A stretch of 64,000 nucleotides of DNA from Desulfovibrio sp. (GTDB taxonomy: Bacteria > Desulfobacterota > Desulfovibrionia > Desulfovibrionales > Desulfovibrionaceae). The stretch spans positions 682,001 through 746,000 of the forward strand of contig JAQYWK010000002.1 in assembly GCA_030145055.1 (NCBI GenBank), read 5' to 3'. The notes beneath the pieces were generated by a model. It did no database searches, was not told where the DNA came from, and saw only the letters and a program-made list of their open reading frames with translations. This document shows, piece by piece, positions 8,417-17,178 of this stretch. A program made the translations under genes and the position numbers. Each line of letters starts with the position of its first letter. Positions within the stretch are counted from its first letter, which is position 1.

Positions 8417-9121
8417 TTAGGCCAACAAGACGGCTAAAATTCCGGTTATAAAAATACCGTCAAAAGTACCTGCTCCACCAATAGAAACAACTGGAGCATC
8501 GAGCACTTTTCGAGTTGCAGGAGTAGCCAAATGTAAAATATCAGCCCCAATCAAAGTCCCAAGACTACCTGCAACATATGCGGCAATGGGAGCGATTTCG
8601 CCCGGAACAAAAATCAATGCTGCAAGAGCGGTGATAATTGGAGGAATAAGAACAGGAATACCAATCCCTACTCCTGAAATTGGCTTAGCAAGAGCGTAAG
8701 TAGCCGCAGTCACTATAATGATACAAAGTAAAATAGAAAAATTATAACCATATTTGGCAAGAAGCGTTATTGATAACAAAGTTGGAATCACACATCCGCC
8801 AATATTTACTGCTACGATCTGATTAACAAGAGACTTCCCTTCATGCTGATTATCCATGTGCGGTTGCGGGTTTAAAACCCTGAACGTTCTGACAAGAACA
8901 TTAGGAACTAACCTTTCAGAACGAAACACGGGGATATTAACTCCACTTCCAAATAAGGTTGCAATTAGCAGAGCAAACCCTTGCCCCGAAGTAAGTCCCA
9001 ACTTGGCAAATGCAGTCGTAATTAGTCCAACCTGTACAAATATAAACAAAAAGAATATGACCACGAAAAAAATAACACCTAAAAGCATTACGGTAGGCAA
9101 CGAAAATAAGGGGCCGCGCAT
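8417..9121 (-). CDS. DUF1614 family membrane protein
   Basis: The 234-residue protein has about six hydrophobic segments with a charged loop (RSERLVPNVLVRTFRVLNPQPH) after the second. Glycine-rich stretches such as PISGVGIGIPVLIPP and AAYVAGSLGTLIGADILHL fit the DUF1614 family of inner-membrane proteins, whose role is unknown. It is followed 50 bp later by mogA on the same strand, so the two may be co-transcribed. Confidence 0.75.
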   Translation of the reverse strand: MRGPLFSLPTVMLLGVIFFVVIFFLFIFVQVGLITTAFAKLGLTSGQGFALLIATLFGSGVNIPVFRSERLVPNVLVRTFRVLNPQPHMDNQHEGKSLVNQIVAVNIGGCVIPTLLSITLLAKYGYNFSILLCIIIVTAATYALAKPISGVGIGIPVLIPPIITALAALIFVPGEIAPIAAYVAGSLGTLIGADILHLATPATRKVLDAPVVSIGGAGTFDGIFITGILAVLLA

Positions 9122-9252
9122 AGTAAAATAATCTCCTTAATTGCTAATCTTAATTCAAATGCGTTATTTAAAGCTATTGAAGCAGACACTTCAAGAAAAT
9201 ATTGCTAAATAAATTATATTACGAGTTAATTATACAGGAGGCTTACAACATT

Positions 9253-10140
9253 ATGAAAGGTATTATTCTAGCGGGCGGTTCCGGAACCAGACTATATCCT
9301 CTGACGCGAGTTGTCAGTAAACAACTCCTACCTGTTTATGACAAGCCCATGATTTACTACCCACTATCTATTCATATGATGTCGGGAATAAAAGATATTC
9401 TTATCATTTCCACACCTGAAGATCTGCATAGATTTCAAGATTTACTGGGCGACGGCTCCAGACTTGGTATCAATATTCAATACAAAGTCCAACCAAAACC
9501 AGAAGGCCTTGCTCAAGCATTTATTATAGGTGAAGAATTTATTGGAAAAGACAACGTCAGCCTTATACTAGGAGATAACGTCTTTTACGGTCATGACCTT
9601 CCACATATTTTGCAACAGGCCGCTAAACTAAAGAGCGGCGGAACAGTATTCGCTTATGCGGTTAAAGATCCACGAAGATATGGTGTTGTTGAATTCGATA
9701 AAAATCAATCCGTAATCAGCATTGAAGAAAAACCAGAAGTACCCAAGTCAAAATTTGCTGTAACCGGCCTATATTTTTACGACAATTCAGTAATAGAAAT
9801 TGCTAAAAACATCACCCCCTCCCATCGCGGAGAACTTGAGATAACAGATATTAATAAAGAATATCTGAAACGTGGAACACTGAATGTAGAACTCCTTGGA
9901 CGCGGATACGCATGGCTTGATATGGGAACACACGCGTCACTACTTAGAGCTGCCGCATATGTTGAAGCAATTCAAGAAAGGCAAGGTTTCCTGTTAGCAT
10001 GCTTGGAAGAGATTGCTTTCAAAATGGGATACATCGGAGCTGAACAGCTGAAAGATATGGCGGCAGATATGCTGAAAAATGATTACGGCAAATATCTGAT
10101 GGAAGTCTACGAAGAAGCAATGGAGCAGAACAATGCGTAA
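9253..10140 (+). CDS. rfbA: Glucose-1-phosphate thymidylyltransferase
   Basis: The start is set at the ATG at 9253, which follows AGGAGG by about 11 nt and puts the nucleotide-binding motif [17 protein letters not shown] at the extreme N-terminus. The 295-residue length matches RmlA/Rfb[19 protein letters not shown], the metal-binding GDNVFYG and [20 protein letters not shown] are all present. It condenses glucose-1-phosphate and dTTP into dTDP-glucose, the first step to dTDP-rhamnose for O-antigen. Its stop overlaps the start of the next gene by 8 bp. Confidence 0.95.
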   Translation: MKGIILAGGSGTRLYPLTRVVSKQLLPVYDKPMIYYPLSIHMMSGIKDILIISTPEDLHRFQDLLGDGSRLGINIQYKVQPKPEGLAQAFIIGEEFIGKDNVSLILGDNVFYGHDLPHILQQAAKLKSGGTVFAYAVKDPRRYGVVEFDKNQSVISIEEKPEVPKSKFAVTGLYFYDNSVIEIAKNITPSHRGELEITDINKEYLKRGTLNVELLGRGYAWLDMGTHASLLRAAAYVEAIQERQGFLLACLEEIAFKMGYIGAEQLKDMAADMLKNDYGKYLMEVYEEAMEQNNA

Positions 10141-10618
10141 CTCTTTTATTATAATAGCATTAGCATTAATAATGGGTTTTGCTACTCCTGCATTTTGCAG
10201 TGAGAACATTATTCCGAAGGCTTTTGGCAAGCTTTCGGAAGTCGAGGCTGCACTTAAGAAGATAGGACAAAACTTAGACAAAATAGCAGGATCAGCGTCA
10301 CAACCAGACAGAGTATTCGCGTTGCAAGATCTGGCAAATTTATGCAAAACCAGCCGGATGCAGGTTCACGGACTGAACTCGTTATACTCAGTTGTATATG
10401 TTGTTAAAAGAGAAAAGGGATTTGAAAGTAAAGAAGCTGTTATGCTCAAAGATAAATGTAAATTCGCAACAAATGATTTCCTGCGCAGGAAAACTTTTAT
10501 TCACGACATGACATTAAAGGCGAGTGACCAAAAACTGAAAGACCTAGCCTACATTCTCGGGGCACAATTAAACATCACTCTTAACAACTTATCCATAATC
10601 AGCAAAAATTTGAAATAA
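10133..10618 (+). CDS. Small exported protein of unknown function
   Basis: The 161-residue protein has a clear signal peptide ([22 protein letters not shown]) and then an all-helical, lysine-rich body with Cys at positions near 69 and 107. The start overlaps rfbA by 8 bp, so translation is probably coupled, and the unit ends at a strong terminator. I do not recognise the family. The AFCS tail could be a signal peptidase I site; the Cys there lacks a good lipobox. Confidence 0.75.
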   Translation: MRNSFIIIALALIMGFATPAFCSENIIPKAFGKLSEVEAALKKIGQNLDKIAGSASQPDRVFALQDLANLCKTSRMQVHGLNSLYSVVYVVKREKGFESKEAVMLKDKCKFATNDFLRRKTFIHDMTLKASDQKLKDLAYILGAQLNITLNNLSIISKNLK

Positions 10619-10623
10619 AAAAA

Positions 10624-10647
10624 GGCGCGAAATTCGCGCCTTTTTTT
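10624..10647 (+). terminator. Rho-independent terminator of rfbA operon
   Basis: GGCGCGAA pairs with TTCGCGCC, followed by seven T, six bases after the stop codon of the small exported protein gene. Confidence 0.92.
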
Positions 10648-10650
10648 ATA

Positions 10651-10676
10651 AAAGATGGAAAAGCCAAAGGCTTTAT
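10651..10676 (-). terminator. Hairpin after the 47-residue membrane protein gene
   Basis: AAAGCC and GGCTTT (10660-10665 and 10669-10674) form a short stem. Read on the reverse strand it is followed by TCCATCTTTTAT. A weak terminator, backed up by the stronger palindromic hairpin just beyond it. Confidence 0.4.
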
Positions 10677-10688
10677 CCGAAATTTTTC

Positions 10689-10832
10689 TTAATGATGACC
10701 TTCTTCTTTACCCTGCTGAATTCTGTAAAAAGCCATGTAAAGAATCCAAGCGAAATATACACCAATTAGAGAGACGCCTACGAAACCAGCTGTTGTGCTG
10801 TGTCCCATATTACTAAGTAGTTCACCGATCAT
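10689..10832 (-). CDS. Small single-span membrane protein (47 aa)
   Basis: The reverse frame reads MIGELLSNMG, then a hydrophobic span of about 22 residues (TTAGFVGVSLIGVYFAWILYMAFY, given here in two parts: residues 13-24 and 25-36), and a charged tail RIQQGKEEGHH. GGAGGT lies 8 nt before the ATG, which strongly supports translation. The His-rich end and size recall accessory subunits of membrane redox complexes, but no partner is adjacent. Family not recognised. Confidence 0.75.
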   Translation of the reverse strand: MIGELLSNMGHSTTAGFVGVSLIGVYFAWILYMAFYRIQQGKEEGHH

Positions 10833-10936
10833 ATTACTGTACCTCCAAATTATTAAGCCCGATTTATTACCAAAAAATGTTAAATATTAATTACTTCTAT
10901 TTGCAATAATGTCAAGGGGTAGTTTGAGTAATGTTA

Positions 10937-10964
10937 TTGACAAATTATGACATACATATAAAAT
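10937..10964 (+). promoter_or_regulatory. Sigma-70-type promoter of the PilZ gene
   Basis: A perfect TTGACA at 10937-10942 and TAAAAT at 10959-10964 are separated by 16 bp. Transcription would start near 10971, leaving an 87-nt leader. Confidence 0.65.
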
Positions 10965-11057
10965 TCAGGTATAAAAGTTCCACTTAATGATCATTGAATT
11001 AATTACTTTAAACATGCTACAGTCACAAAAGTTAGAACTTCACCATCAGAGGAACAT

Positions 11058-11606
11058 ATGGCGAACGAAGAAAATAATGACGGTATTCTTGGGCGATTGA
11101 AAAGCAAGCTCGACAGAATGCTTGGCAGAAAAGATGCTGAGTCATTTGATGTTTCCTTCACTCAAAAGAGGGGGACTCCAAGCATGAGAACCGCCTTTAG
11201 AATTGACGTGGACAATATGCAAGTCATTTGCAGATCTCCCAGAATCAAATGTAAAATCACAGATATAAGTGCCAACGGAGTCGGATTCAAGTCCTCGAAA
11301 GATTTTCCAGTGGGAGAAATAATCGAGTCGGTATTACTTTGGTCCGGCAAACCTGTGCTCAAAAATATTAAAATGAAAGTGGTAAGACGAAAAGGTAATT
11401 TAGTTGGATGTGAGTTCTTAGATATTGATAAGAATCAAGATAAGGTCATCAGTAAGATCGTGGTGGCTGCCCAAAAAAGATCCATCAAAACATCTCATTC
11501 AGGAGTTAAACCCGCTCAAAATATCGACAAGGAGATTCTTGAAACTGCTGAAAAACAAGCTAAGAAAGCATCGGCTAAAGCTCCTTCTAAAAAGATCAAA
11601 CTATAA
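11058..11606 (+). CDS. PilZ domain protein (c-di-GMP receptor)
   Basis: The 182-residue protein has a charged N-terminal 45 residues, then a PilZ barrel. The first c-di-GMP motif is R-TAF-R (RxxxR) near residues 44-48 and the second is DISANGVGF (D-x-S-x-x-G). VVRRKGNLVGCEFLDID is the conserved closing strand. The last 45 residues are rich in Lys and Ala and probably disordered. It should change conformation on c-di-GMP binding and act on motility or exopolysaccharide, target unknown. A consensus promoter lies upstream. Confidence 0.85.
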   Translation: MANEENNDGILGRLKSKLDRMLGRKDAESFDVSFTQKRGTPSMRTAFRIDVDNMQVICRSPRIKCKITDISANGVGFKSSKDFPVGEIIESVLLWSGKPVLKNIKMKVVRRKGNLVGCEFLDIDKNQDKVISKIVVAAQKRSIKTSHSGVKPAQNIDKEILETAEKQAKKASAKAPSKKIKL

Positions 11607-11692
11607 CCATCTGGTTTCCATCGATAAGCTCCCACTTTGACATTGTACGCCCATCTATTAATCTTAGCTAATATCAATCAAAAGGACTACTT

Positions 11693-12658
11693 ATGAACAT
11701 GGTAATTCTAGACGGGTACACAGTTAACCCCGGCGACAATCCCTGGACTGAACTTGAAAAGCTTGGCAACCTGACGATATTCGACCGCACCCCCCCATCT
11801 AAGATAATCGAACGTTGCATCGACGCTGACATCTTATTCACCAACAAGGTGCTATTTCCCAAAGAAATAATTACCGCATTACCAAAATTAAAATTCATAT
11901 CAGTTCTAGCCACCGGCTATAATACTGTAGATTTAGATGCTGCGGCAGAACAAGGGATTATCGTCTCAAATGTTCCGGGCTATTCACCCCCTTCTGTTGC
12001 TCAACATGTCATCGCGATGCTTTTAAATTTTTCAAACAATGTCAGCTTGCACAACACAGCCGTTAAGAATGGAGAATGGTCCACTCAGAAAGACTTCTGC
12101 TTTTGGAAAGCTCCGTTAATTGAATTGCAAAACAAAAAAATGGGTATAGTTGGATTTGGCGGTATAGGTAGTAAAGTTGCAGCCCTTGCAAATGCATTCG
12201 GAATGGAAGTTTTAGCTTACGCTCCACGTCCGAAAACACCACCTTCCTACTCACCTTTCAAGTTTGTGGAATTAGATGAACTTTTCGTAAAATCTGACGT
12301 TATATCACTCCACTGCCCGCTTACCGAGGACAATAAACATTTCGTAAACAGCGCCCTTCTTAACACTATGAAAAAAAATGCTATTCTCATCAATACCGCT
12401 CGCGGGCAGCTTATTAATGAACTAGACCTTGCCAAAGCTCTTCATAATGGAACGCTTGGAGGAGCGGCGCTAGATGTAGTTGAGATAGAACCAATATTGC
12501 CCAATAACCCTCTACTGCAATCTCCAAACACAGTCATAACGCCGCACATCGCATGGGCAACCCTTGAAGCCCGTAACAGGCTTACAAAAACCACAGTAGA
12601 AAACGTGGCAGCCTTTATAAAAGGCGCCCCTATTAACGTAGTAGGTAAAGTAAAGTAA
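11693..12658 (+). CDS. hprA: D-2-hydroxyacid dehydrogenase, probably glycerate dehydrogenase/hydroxypyruvate reductase
   Basis: The 321-residue protein is a full-length D-isomer-specific 2-hydroxyacid dehydrogenase. The NAD-binding GFGGIG is at residues 154-159, the substrate-binding Arg is in NTARGQLIN, the catalytic Glu in DVVEIEPI and the catalytic His in VITPHIAWAT. The N-terminal stretch NPGDNPWTELEKLG and overall motifs fit the HprA group, which interconverts hydroxypyruvate and D-glycerate. AAGGA precedes the ATG by about 7 nt. It stands as a single gene. Confidence 0.88.
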   Translation: MNMVILDGYTVNPGDNPWTELEKLGNLTIFDRTPPSKIIERCIDADILFTNKVLFPKEIITALPKLKFISVLATGYNTVDLDAAAEQGIIVSNVPGYSPPSVAQHVIAMLLNFSNNVSLHNTAVKNGEWSTQKDFCFWKAPLIELQNKKMGIVGFGGIGSKVAALANAFGMEVLAYAPRPKTPPSYSPFKFVELDELFVKSDVISLHCPLTEDNKHFVNSALLNTMKKNAILINTARGQLINELDLAKALHNGTLGGAALDVVEIEPILPNNPLLQSPNTVITPHIAWATLEARNRLTKTTVENVAAFIKGAPINVVGKVK

Positions 12659-12708
12659 TTACGAAGGGTGATGTAGAAAAAAGTTCGACACGCCAAAACT
12701 GAGGATCT

Positions 12709-13137
12709 TTAAGTATATTTCTGAACAGCGTTGATAAGATCAGCTTTTCTGACAGGTTTGGTCATAAAAAAATCACAGCCTACATCATACGCCTTGTCTC
12801 TGTTTTCGCTTAGAGCGTGAGCAGTAACAGCTATAATCGGTGTTTTTTCAAGACCATTATCTTTTTCATATTGACGAATACTAGTGGTGGCCTGATAGCC
12901 GTCGGTAAACGGCATCTCGATATCCATTAAAACCAGATCATACTGATTCTTTTGGTATAATTCAAAGGCCTCTCCGCCATTCTCAGCTACATCAATAGAG
13001 TACGGAAACTTCTTTAAATATAACTGCACCAACAATACATTATTCTCACAATCTTCAGCAAGCAGGATTTTTAATTCCTTGCTCGTTTCAGCATTGCTAC
13101 CAGTAGCAAAAGTCTTATTAAGGTCAGTAGAAAGCAT
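12709..13137 (-). CDS. Stand-alone response regulator receiver protein
   Basis: The 142-residue protein is a single CheY-like domain after about 20 flexible residues. The acidic pair is in LLAEDCENN, the phospho-acceptor Asp in LVLMDIEMP, the conserved Thr in AVTAHAL and the Lys in FMTKPVRK. NNVLLVQLYLKK near the N-terminus is typical of receiver domains fused to or paired with hybrid histidine kinases. There is no output domain, and no kinase is adjacent, so its partner is encoded elsewhere. Confidence 0.9.
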   Translation of the reverse strand: MLSTDLNKTFATGSNAETSKELKILLAEDCENNVLLVQLYLKKFPYSIDVAENGGEAFELYQKNQYDLVLMDIEMPFTDGYQATTSIRQYEKDNGLEKTPIIAVTAHALSENRDKAYDVGCDFFMTKPVRKADLINAVQKYT

Positions 13138-13323
13138 TAAAACACCTTTTTAAACGTCAAAAAACAGACAAACCAAATTCACCATTTGCCCACAACTTAT
13201 TTAAGATAAGATTACTATACTACTGTTCTAGCATTCACAACAATTATATGCAAAAAATAACGCTAGTTTTTTTTACACTAAAACTCAATTATGTCAGGTG
13301 CACAGCCAAAATAACTAGCTCAA
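13138..13323. other. Intergenic stretch without a gene
   Basis: An AT-rich 186-bp spacer with T runs between two reverse-strand genes. It probably holds the promoter of the response regulator. No clear hairpin or reading frame was seen. Confidence 0.4.
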
Positions 13324-13698
13324 TCACTTCATATTGCGAACACTTTCGGCAAACAATTCAAGATCATTTTTATCCCCTTCATTGTATTCTTCAGAATACA
13401 AAAGTGCCGACATAAAAAAGACGCTATTTATCTTTAACGATTGCGAAGCAGAAAGGGCGAACTGATCAACCCGCTCAATGATGAAAGCCTTACCTTTATC
13501 ATCTAGAACTTGAATAGCATCATTAAGCTGATCAGCGAGCGCTGAAAGAAGTAAAGCCTTCTTTCGCATAAGCTCTCTGTACGCATCCTCATCTTTATTT
13601 TCATAAAGTTCAGACTTAGCAAGGGATTCAATCACTCTGACTTTTCCAGCCTCAATATCCAACAAATCAGCTATCGCATTATAAGCGTCGTTAACCAT
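13324..13698 (-). CDS. Conserved-looking helical protein, unknown function
   Basis: A 124-residue, mostly helical, acidic protein with heptad-like spacing (LLDIEAGKVRVIESLAKSEL, ADQLNDAIQVLDDKGKAFI). No signal peptide, membrane span or Cys. AGGGAGAAGTC lies directly upstream of the ATG as ribosome site. Family not recognised; a coiled-coil adaptor is possible but not shown. Confidence 0.65.
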   Translation of the reverse strand: MVNDAYNAIADLLDIEAGKVRVIESLAKSELYENKDEDAYRELMRKKALLLSALADQLNDAIQVLDDKGKAFIIERVDQFALSASQSLKINSVFFMSALLYSEEYNEGDKNDLELFAESVRNMK

Positions 13699-13800
13699 GA
13701 CTTCTCCCTAATTTTGATTTTACCTGTTGATCATAGGTTTTCAAAAAATCAAAATCAAGTAAGTACTAAACAAAGTGCTCAATTTATAGCTCATCCATTT

Positions 13801-14004
13801 TTAAAGAGAACCACAAATCTGCCTATAGTTACCGCACTCCTGCTTATTGATAAACGGGCATGGACCGTTCATAAACCACCTTTTGCGAGGACACCAGAAT
13901 CTCCCCTTAAATGGTTCATTACACGCTTGCGAAGTAAGCTTCTTCCTTCGCTGATTACCCATTACAATAAAGTCGCCATCGGTTCGAACTGTCCAGAGTG
14001 TCAT
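13801..14004 (-). CDS. Small Cys-rich basic protein (67 aa)
   Basis: The protein has five Cys (28, 38, 49, 57, 64) among many Arg/Lys and aromatic residues (FKGRFWCPRKRWFMNG). AGGAGGT stands 4-5 nt before the ATG, so translation is very likely. Cys spacing suggests a zinc-binding or iron-binding fold. Function unknown. A forward frame that overlaps it has no ribosome site. Confidence 0.65.
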   Translation of the reverse strand: MTLWTVRTDGDFIVMGNQRRKKLTSQACNEPFKGRFWCPRKRWFMNGPCPFINKQECGNYRQICGSL

Positions 14005-14066
14005 AAAGACCTCCTGTGCTTATATCAGCTACATAACTGACTAAATCCTCCTGAAAAATTAACTAT

Positions 14067-14094
14067 TTTACAAACATCAGTTGTATATTATATT
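14067..14094 (+). promoter_or_regulatory. Sigma-70-type promoter of the RdgC-like pair
   Basis: TTTACA at 14067-14072 and TATATT at 14089-14094 with 16 bp between. Initiation near 14101 excludes the in-frame ATG at 14095 as a start and supports the downstream TTG. Confidence 0.55.
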
Positions 14095-14217
14095 ATGCAC
14101 CAAATATGCCATACTTGCGCAGTTGGTTATTCTTTCCCTTTACATCTGAAAAGAATGATTTTACCCATGACCACCAATGGTGCGCCGCACATGACAAAAT
14201 ATTCAAAGGAGTCAGTT

Positions 14218-14835
14218 TTGCCTATACTTTCTACCAGTGTCGGACTTACCCGCTACAGGGTTTTAGAAGAAGTTGAAGACGATTTGATCCGGTCTATTCC
14301 AGACCTTTTAGTCAAGTTTGCTTTTAAAGATATCGATCACACAGCAGAAGAAAGATCTTTCGGCTGGGTGAATATGGATGAAATGCTCGACGATAAATGG
14401 AATATTTCCCCGCCGGAAAAAGGACAGTATTATACCTTCGCCCTGCGGTTAGACACTCGTAGAATTCAGCCCGCAGTTCTAAAGAAACACCTACAGATTG
14501 CACTGAACCACGAGCTTGAAGAAGCTAAAAAAGAAGGTAAGAACTTTATTTCACGCGACAGAAAACGTGAATTAAAAGATCAAGTTACATTAAAAATACG
14601 TGCTAGATCACTACCTATTCCAGCAATGTTTGACGTTGTATGGAACGTGCCAGACAACAAGATCTATTTTACATGTACGAACTCTAAGGTCATGGAAATG
14701 TTTGAAGAATATTTCACAGACACGTTCAACTTGACTCTTGAGCCGCTTACTCCCTTCTTTTTGGCAATGAACATGCTAGGCGAAGACGCAGCGCAGAAAC
14801 TAGAATCACTCGACCCAACATATTTCGTCGCCTAG
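14218..14835 (+). CDS. RdgC-like protein, N-terminal half (TTG start)
   Basis: The start is the TTG at 14218, preceded by AAAGGAG with about 7 nt spacing, giving 205 residues beginning (M)PILSTSVGLTRYRV. The ISTSV-type N-terminus, the DIDHTAEERSFGWV block, RRIQPAVLKKHLQIAL, SRDRKRELKDQV and SLPIPAMFDVVW match the first two-thirds of RdgC-like recombination-associated proteins of deltaproteobacteria. RdgC binds DNA as a ring and moderates RecA. The protein ends where single-chain relatives continue, and the continuation appears to be the next gene, 12 bp away. Confidence 0.75.
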   Translation: MPILSTSVGLTRYRVLEEVEDDLIRSIPDLLVKFAFKDIDHTAEERSFGWVNMDEMLDDKWNISPPEKGQYYTFALRLDTRRIQPAVLKKHLQIALNHELEEAKKEGKNFISRDRKRELKDQVTLKIRARSLPIPAMFDVVWNVPDNKIYFTCTNSKVMEMFEEYFTDTFNLTLEPLTPFFLAMNMLGEDAAQKLESLDPTYFVA

Positions 14836-14847
14836 GAGAATAATTAT

Positions 14848-15381
14848 ATGGATCTCTTACTTCTTGCGGAAAGGGAAAACACCCTACTTGGTCAAGATTT
14901 TTTGACATGGCTATGGTTTAAAAGTGAAATGAGCGACGGTCAGTTCCAACTTGATGACGGCGAACGGTTCTTGCTTTTCATGGAACAGCGCATGTCTGTA
15001 GTAGGCGGAGAAGGTGAAAACATCGACACTGCTACGGTTAACTCCTCAAGCGGAGATATGACTGAAGTTCTAATGGGTCTTAAAACCGGTAAAAAAGTTA
15101 ACCGTGCCCAAATTAGAATGGAGATTGACGAAAACGAATGGCAGGTTCAGATTAAAGCCGAAGATTTTGGGATTAGCGGTCTCAAAACACCAAAAGTTGA
15201 AATGAAAGATGAAGAAGGCGATGATCCTGATTCTAAATTTCTCGAAAAAATATTCCTGATCGAAAAATGTCTAAGTTTATTGGACAGCGTTTACATGGAT
15301 TTCATTAAGATCAGAATATCTAAAGAATGGCAGGACGAAGTATCAAAATTCCGTCACTGGCTTCGCAACGACGAAGACTAA
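14848..15381 (+). CDS. RdgC-like protein, C-terminal half as a separate gene
   Basis: The 177-residue product starts LLLLAERENTLLGQDFLTWLWFKSE, resembling the LGxEFLxWL region that follows the N-terminal part in single-chain RdgC-like proteins as I remember them. It ends with IFLIEKCLSLLDSVYMDFI, like their last helix. It begins at an ATG with GGAG upstream, 12 bp after the first half stops, so the two chains would be made together. Whether they form one complex is inference. An alternative is that it is an unrelated conserved partner. Confidence 0.6.
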   Translation: MDLLLLAERENTLLGQDFLTWLWFKSEMSDGQFQLDDGERFLLFMEQRMSVVGGEGENIDTATVNSSSGDMTEVLMGLKTGKKVNRAQIRMEIDENEWQVQIKAEDFGISGLKTPKVEMKDEEGDDPDSKFLEKIFLIEKCLSLLDSVYMDFIKIRISKEWQDEVSKFRHWLRNDED

Positions 15382-15396
15382 AACAAGAGACACAAT

Positions 15397-15960
15397 ATGG
15401 CTCAGATAACAATTGCCGCATTTGGTGACAGCCTAACTGAAGGGTACGGACTTCCGGCCTACAGTTCTTTTCCTGCTCAACTTGAAAGGAAATTACTTGA
15501 GGAAGGATGTCATGTGGAAATTTCGAATTTCGGAGTTTCCGGTGACACTTCCGCTGACGGGCTGTCACGTCTTGTGGAGGTTATCGAAAGCAAGCCCGAC
15601 GCAGCATATATTGAATTCGGAGCAAATGACTGTTTTCAGTTAGCTGAACCGGATCAGATAGAAAGTAACATATGCGCCATGGTTGAAGCCTTTCAGGAAG
15701 CGTCTATTCCTGTCATCCTGCTTGGCTTCAGGCCCATGAACTTCACTCCGCAGTCCTACAGTTCAACATTTAACGCAATCTTTCCTAACATTGCACAGAA
15801 ATATTCTATCCCTCTCTATGAGAACTTAATGTTAGGTATCGGTGAAAACCCGGAATTTTATCAAGCGGACGGCATCCACCCGAATGATGAAGGTGTTGCC
15901 ATCATGGTTGAAAATATCCTTGCGGAATTCAAAGTTTTTTACAAAAACCTGACAGAATAA
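15397..15960 (+). CDS. GDSL-family esterase/lysophospholipase (TesA-like), cytoplasmic
   Basis: The 187-residue protein carries the four SGNH blocks: FGDSLTEGYGL (catalytic Ser), GVSGDT (Gly), GANDCF (Asn) and DGIHPND (Asp and His). This is the TesA arylesterase/thioesterase pattern. E. coli TesA has a signal peptide; this copy begins directly at the first strand, so it should stay in the cytoplasm. It follows the RdgC-like pair by 15 bp and is probably in the same operon. Confidence 0.88.
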   Translation: MAQITIAAFGDSLTEGYGLPAYSSFPAQLERKLLEEGCHVEISNFGVSGDTSADGLSRLVEVIESKPDAAYIEFGANDCFQLAEPDQIESNICAMVEAFQEASIPVILLGFRPMNFTPQSYSSTFNAIFPNIAQKYSIPLYENLMLGIGENPEFYQADGIHPNDEGVAIMVENILAEFKVFYKNLTE

Positions 15961-16068
15961 AATATATCTCCATCTTTTTTAAGAGCTTGCCTTTACTGCG
16001 ATTTTACTGATTAGTATTGTAATTATTCCCTAACAAAGTTATCTTTTTCCAAAGTAAACGGAGAAAGA

Positions 16069-17178
16069 ATGGAAGACATAGTAAATTCAAAGCCAGAAAA
16101 AAAATCTGCCAAAGAAAGTGATCGCCCTTCAGTCGCCCTCATCATCGGATCTGAAGGCATTAAATCATTCTGCGCTCTACCATTTATCGAATATTTACAA
16201 GAACAAAAAGTCCCAATTGACCTTGTAATCGGAGTAAGTGGCGGCGCACTCATCGCAGCGTTTCTCGGAGCGGGATACAATCTCAAACAGATTCAAGATG
16301 TTTTTGCAAAAGCTGTTGATCCTCGCTTTTTCAGAGATATAAATTTCAAATCAGTCATGGATATAGCCGACATGGGGCTGGGAAAGTTTAATGCTGAATC
16401 AGGCATTTTAAATACTGACGCCATTCGAAAAACATACGAAACTTTATTTAAAAAAATCGACATATCCGACCTGAAGCCCAAAACTCTAATTACAACGACA
16501 GACCTAGCCACAGGTAAGCCTATCATTTTAGACAAAGGGAATGTAGCTAAGGCGATTTATGCCAGCAGCGCGATATACCCTCTAATGGCTCCGGCAAATA
16601 TCGACGGGAAAAAACTAATCGACGGGGCTTTTTCTTCACCAGTTCCTGTCATGGAATGTGTGAAGCGCAACATCGATATCATTATCGCGATCTACTTCGA
16701 TGACGCCTGCAACCCCGAACCTGAAAATTTCCTCGAAAGCTATTTCAACTCTTCGCGCATTTTCAAAAGATCAATACTTACCAGCCAGTTACCACTTTGC
16801 ATAGACATGCATCATCACGAAATATTACCAGTTTATATTAAACACCCTCGCCCCATTGAAATGTGGGAAATTAAAAAATTAAATGAAATAGTTCATGCTG
16901 GAAAAGTAGCTTTAACAGCTCAAAAAGGTAATTTTAAAGATGCAATTTTTGAATTCAAAAAGAAAAAACAACTTAAAGAAGAAAAACGACACCTCGAAGA
17001 AGAGGACCGCAAATTAAACGAAGAACGCAAAAGTTTAAAAGAAGAAGCTTCTGGAAAAGCCTCTAAAGGTCATGTTGGGGTTAAGCCTCCTGAAACAGCG
17101 AAGAAAGAGCCTGCTCCAGTCAAACGAAAGATCAAGATCATTAAATCCAAAAAAGAAAGGCAAGGTTCTGGATCATGA
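16069..17178 (+). CDS. Patatin-like phospholipase with charged C-terminal tail
   Basis: Residues 20-300 form a patatin domain: nucleophile Ser57 in GVSGG and the catalytic Asp185 in IDGAF. The oxyanion-loop GGGxRG motif is degenerate here (GSEGIKS). After residue 295 comes a Lys/Glu coiled coil (KKKKQLKEEKRHLEEEDRKL) and a basic Lys/Pro tail. It probably hydrolyses acyl ester bonds of lipids, although the weak oxyanion loop leaves activity uncertain. GGAG precedes the ATG, and its stop overlaps the next start (ATGA). Confidence 0.82.
   Translation: MEDIVNSKPEKKSAKESDRPSVALIIGSEGIKSFCALPFIEYLQEQKVPIDLVIGVSGGALIAAFLGAGYNLKQIQDVFAKAVDPRFFRDINFKSVMDIADMGLGKFNAESGILNTDAIRKTYETLFKKIDISDLKPKTLITTTDLATGKPIILDKGNVAKAIYASSAIYPLMAPANIDGKKLIDGAFSSPVPVMECVKRNIDIIIAIYFDDACNPEPENFLESYFNSSRIFKRSILTSQLPLCIDMHHHEILPVYIKHPRPIEMWEIKKLNEIVHAGKVALTAQKGNFKDAIFEFKKKKQLKEEKRHLEEEDRKLNEERKSLKEEASGKASKGHVGVKPPETAKKEPAPVKRKIKIIKSKKERQGSGS

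Noticed and set aside
13714-14040. A 108-codon forward frame
   Set aside because: It is opposite the Cys-rich reverse gene, which has a strong AGGAGGT site.
14095-14217. An ATG start for the RdgC-like gene 41 codons upstream
   Set aside because: It lies right after the -10 box of the likely promoter and has no ribosome site; the TTG with AAAGGAG is better.
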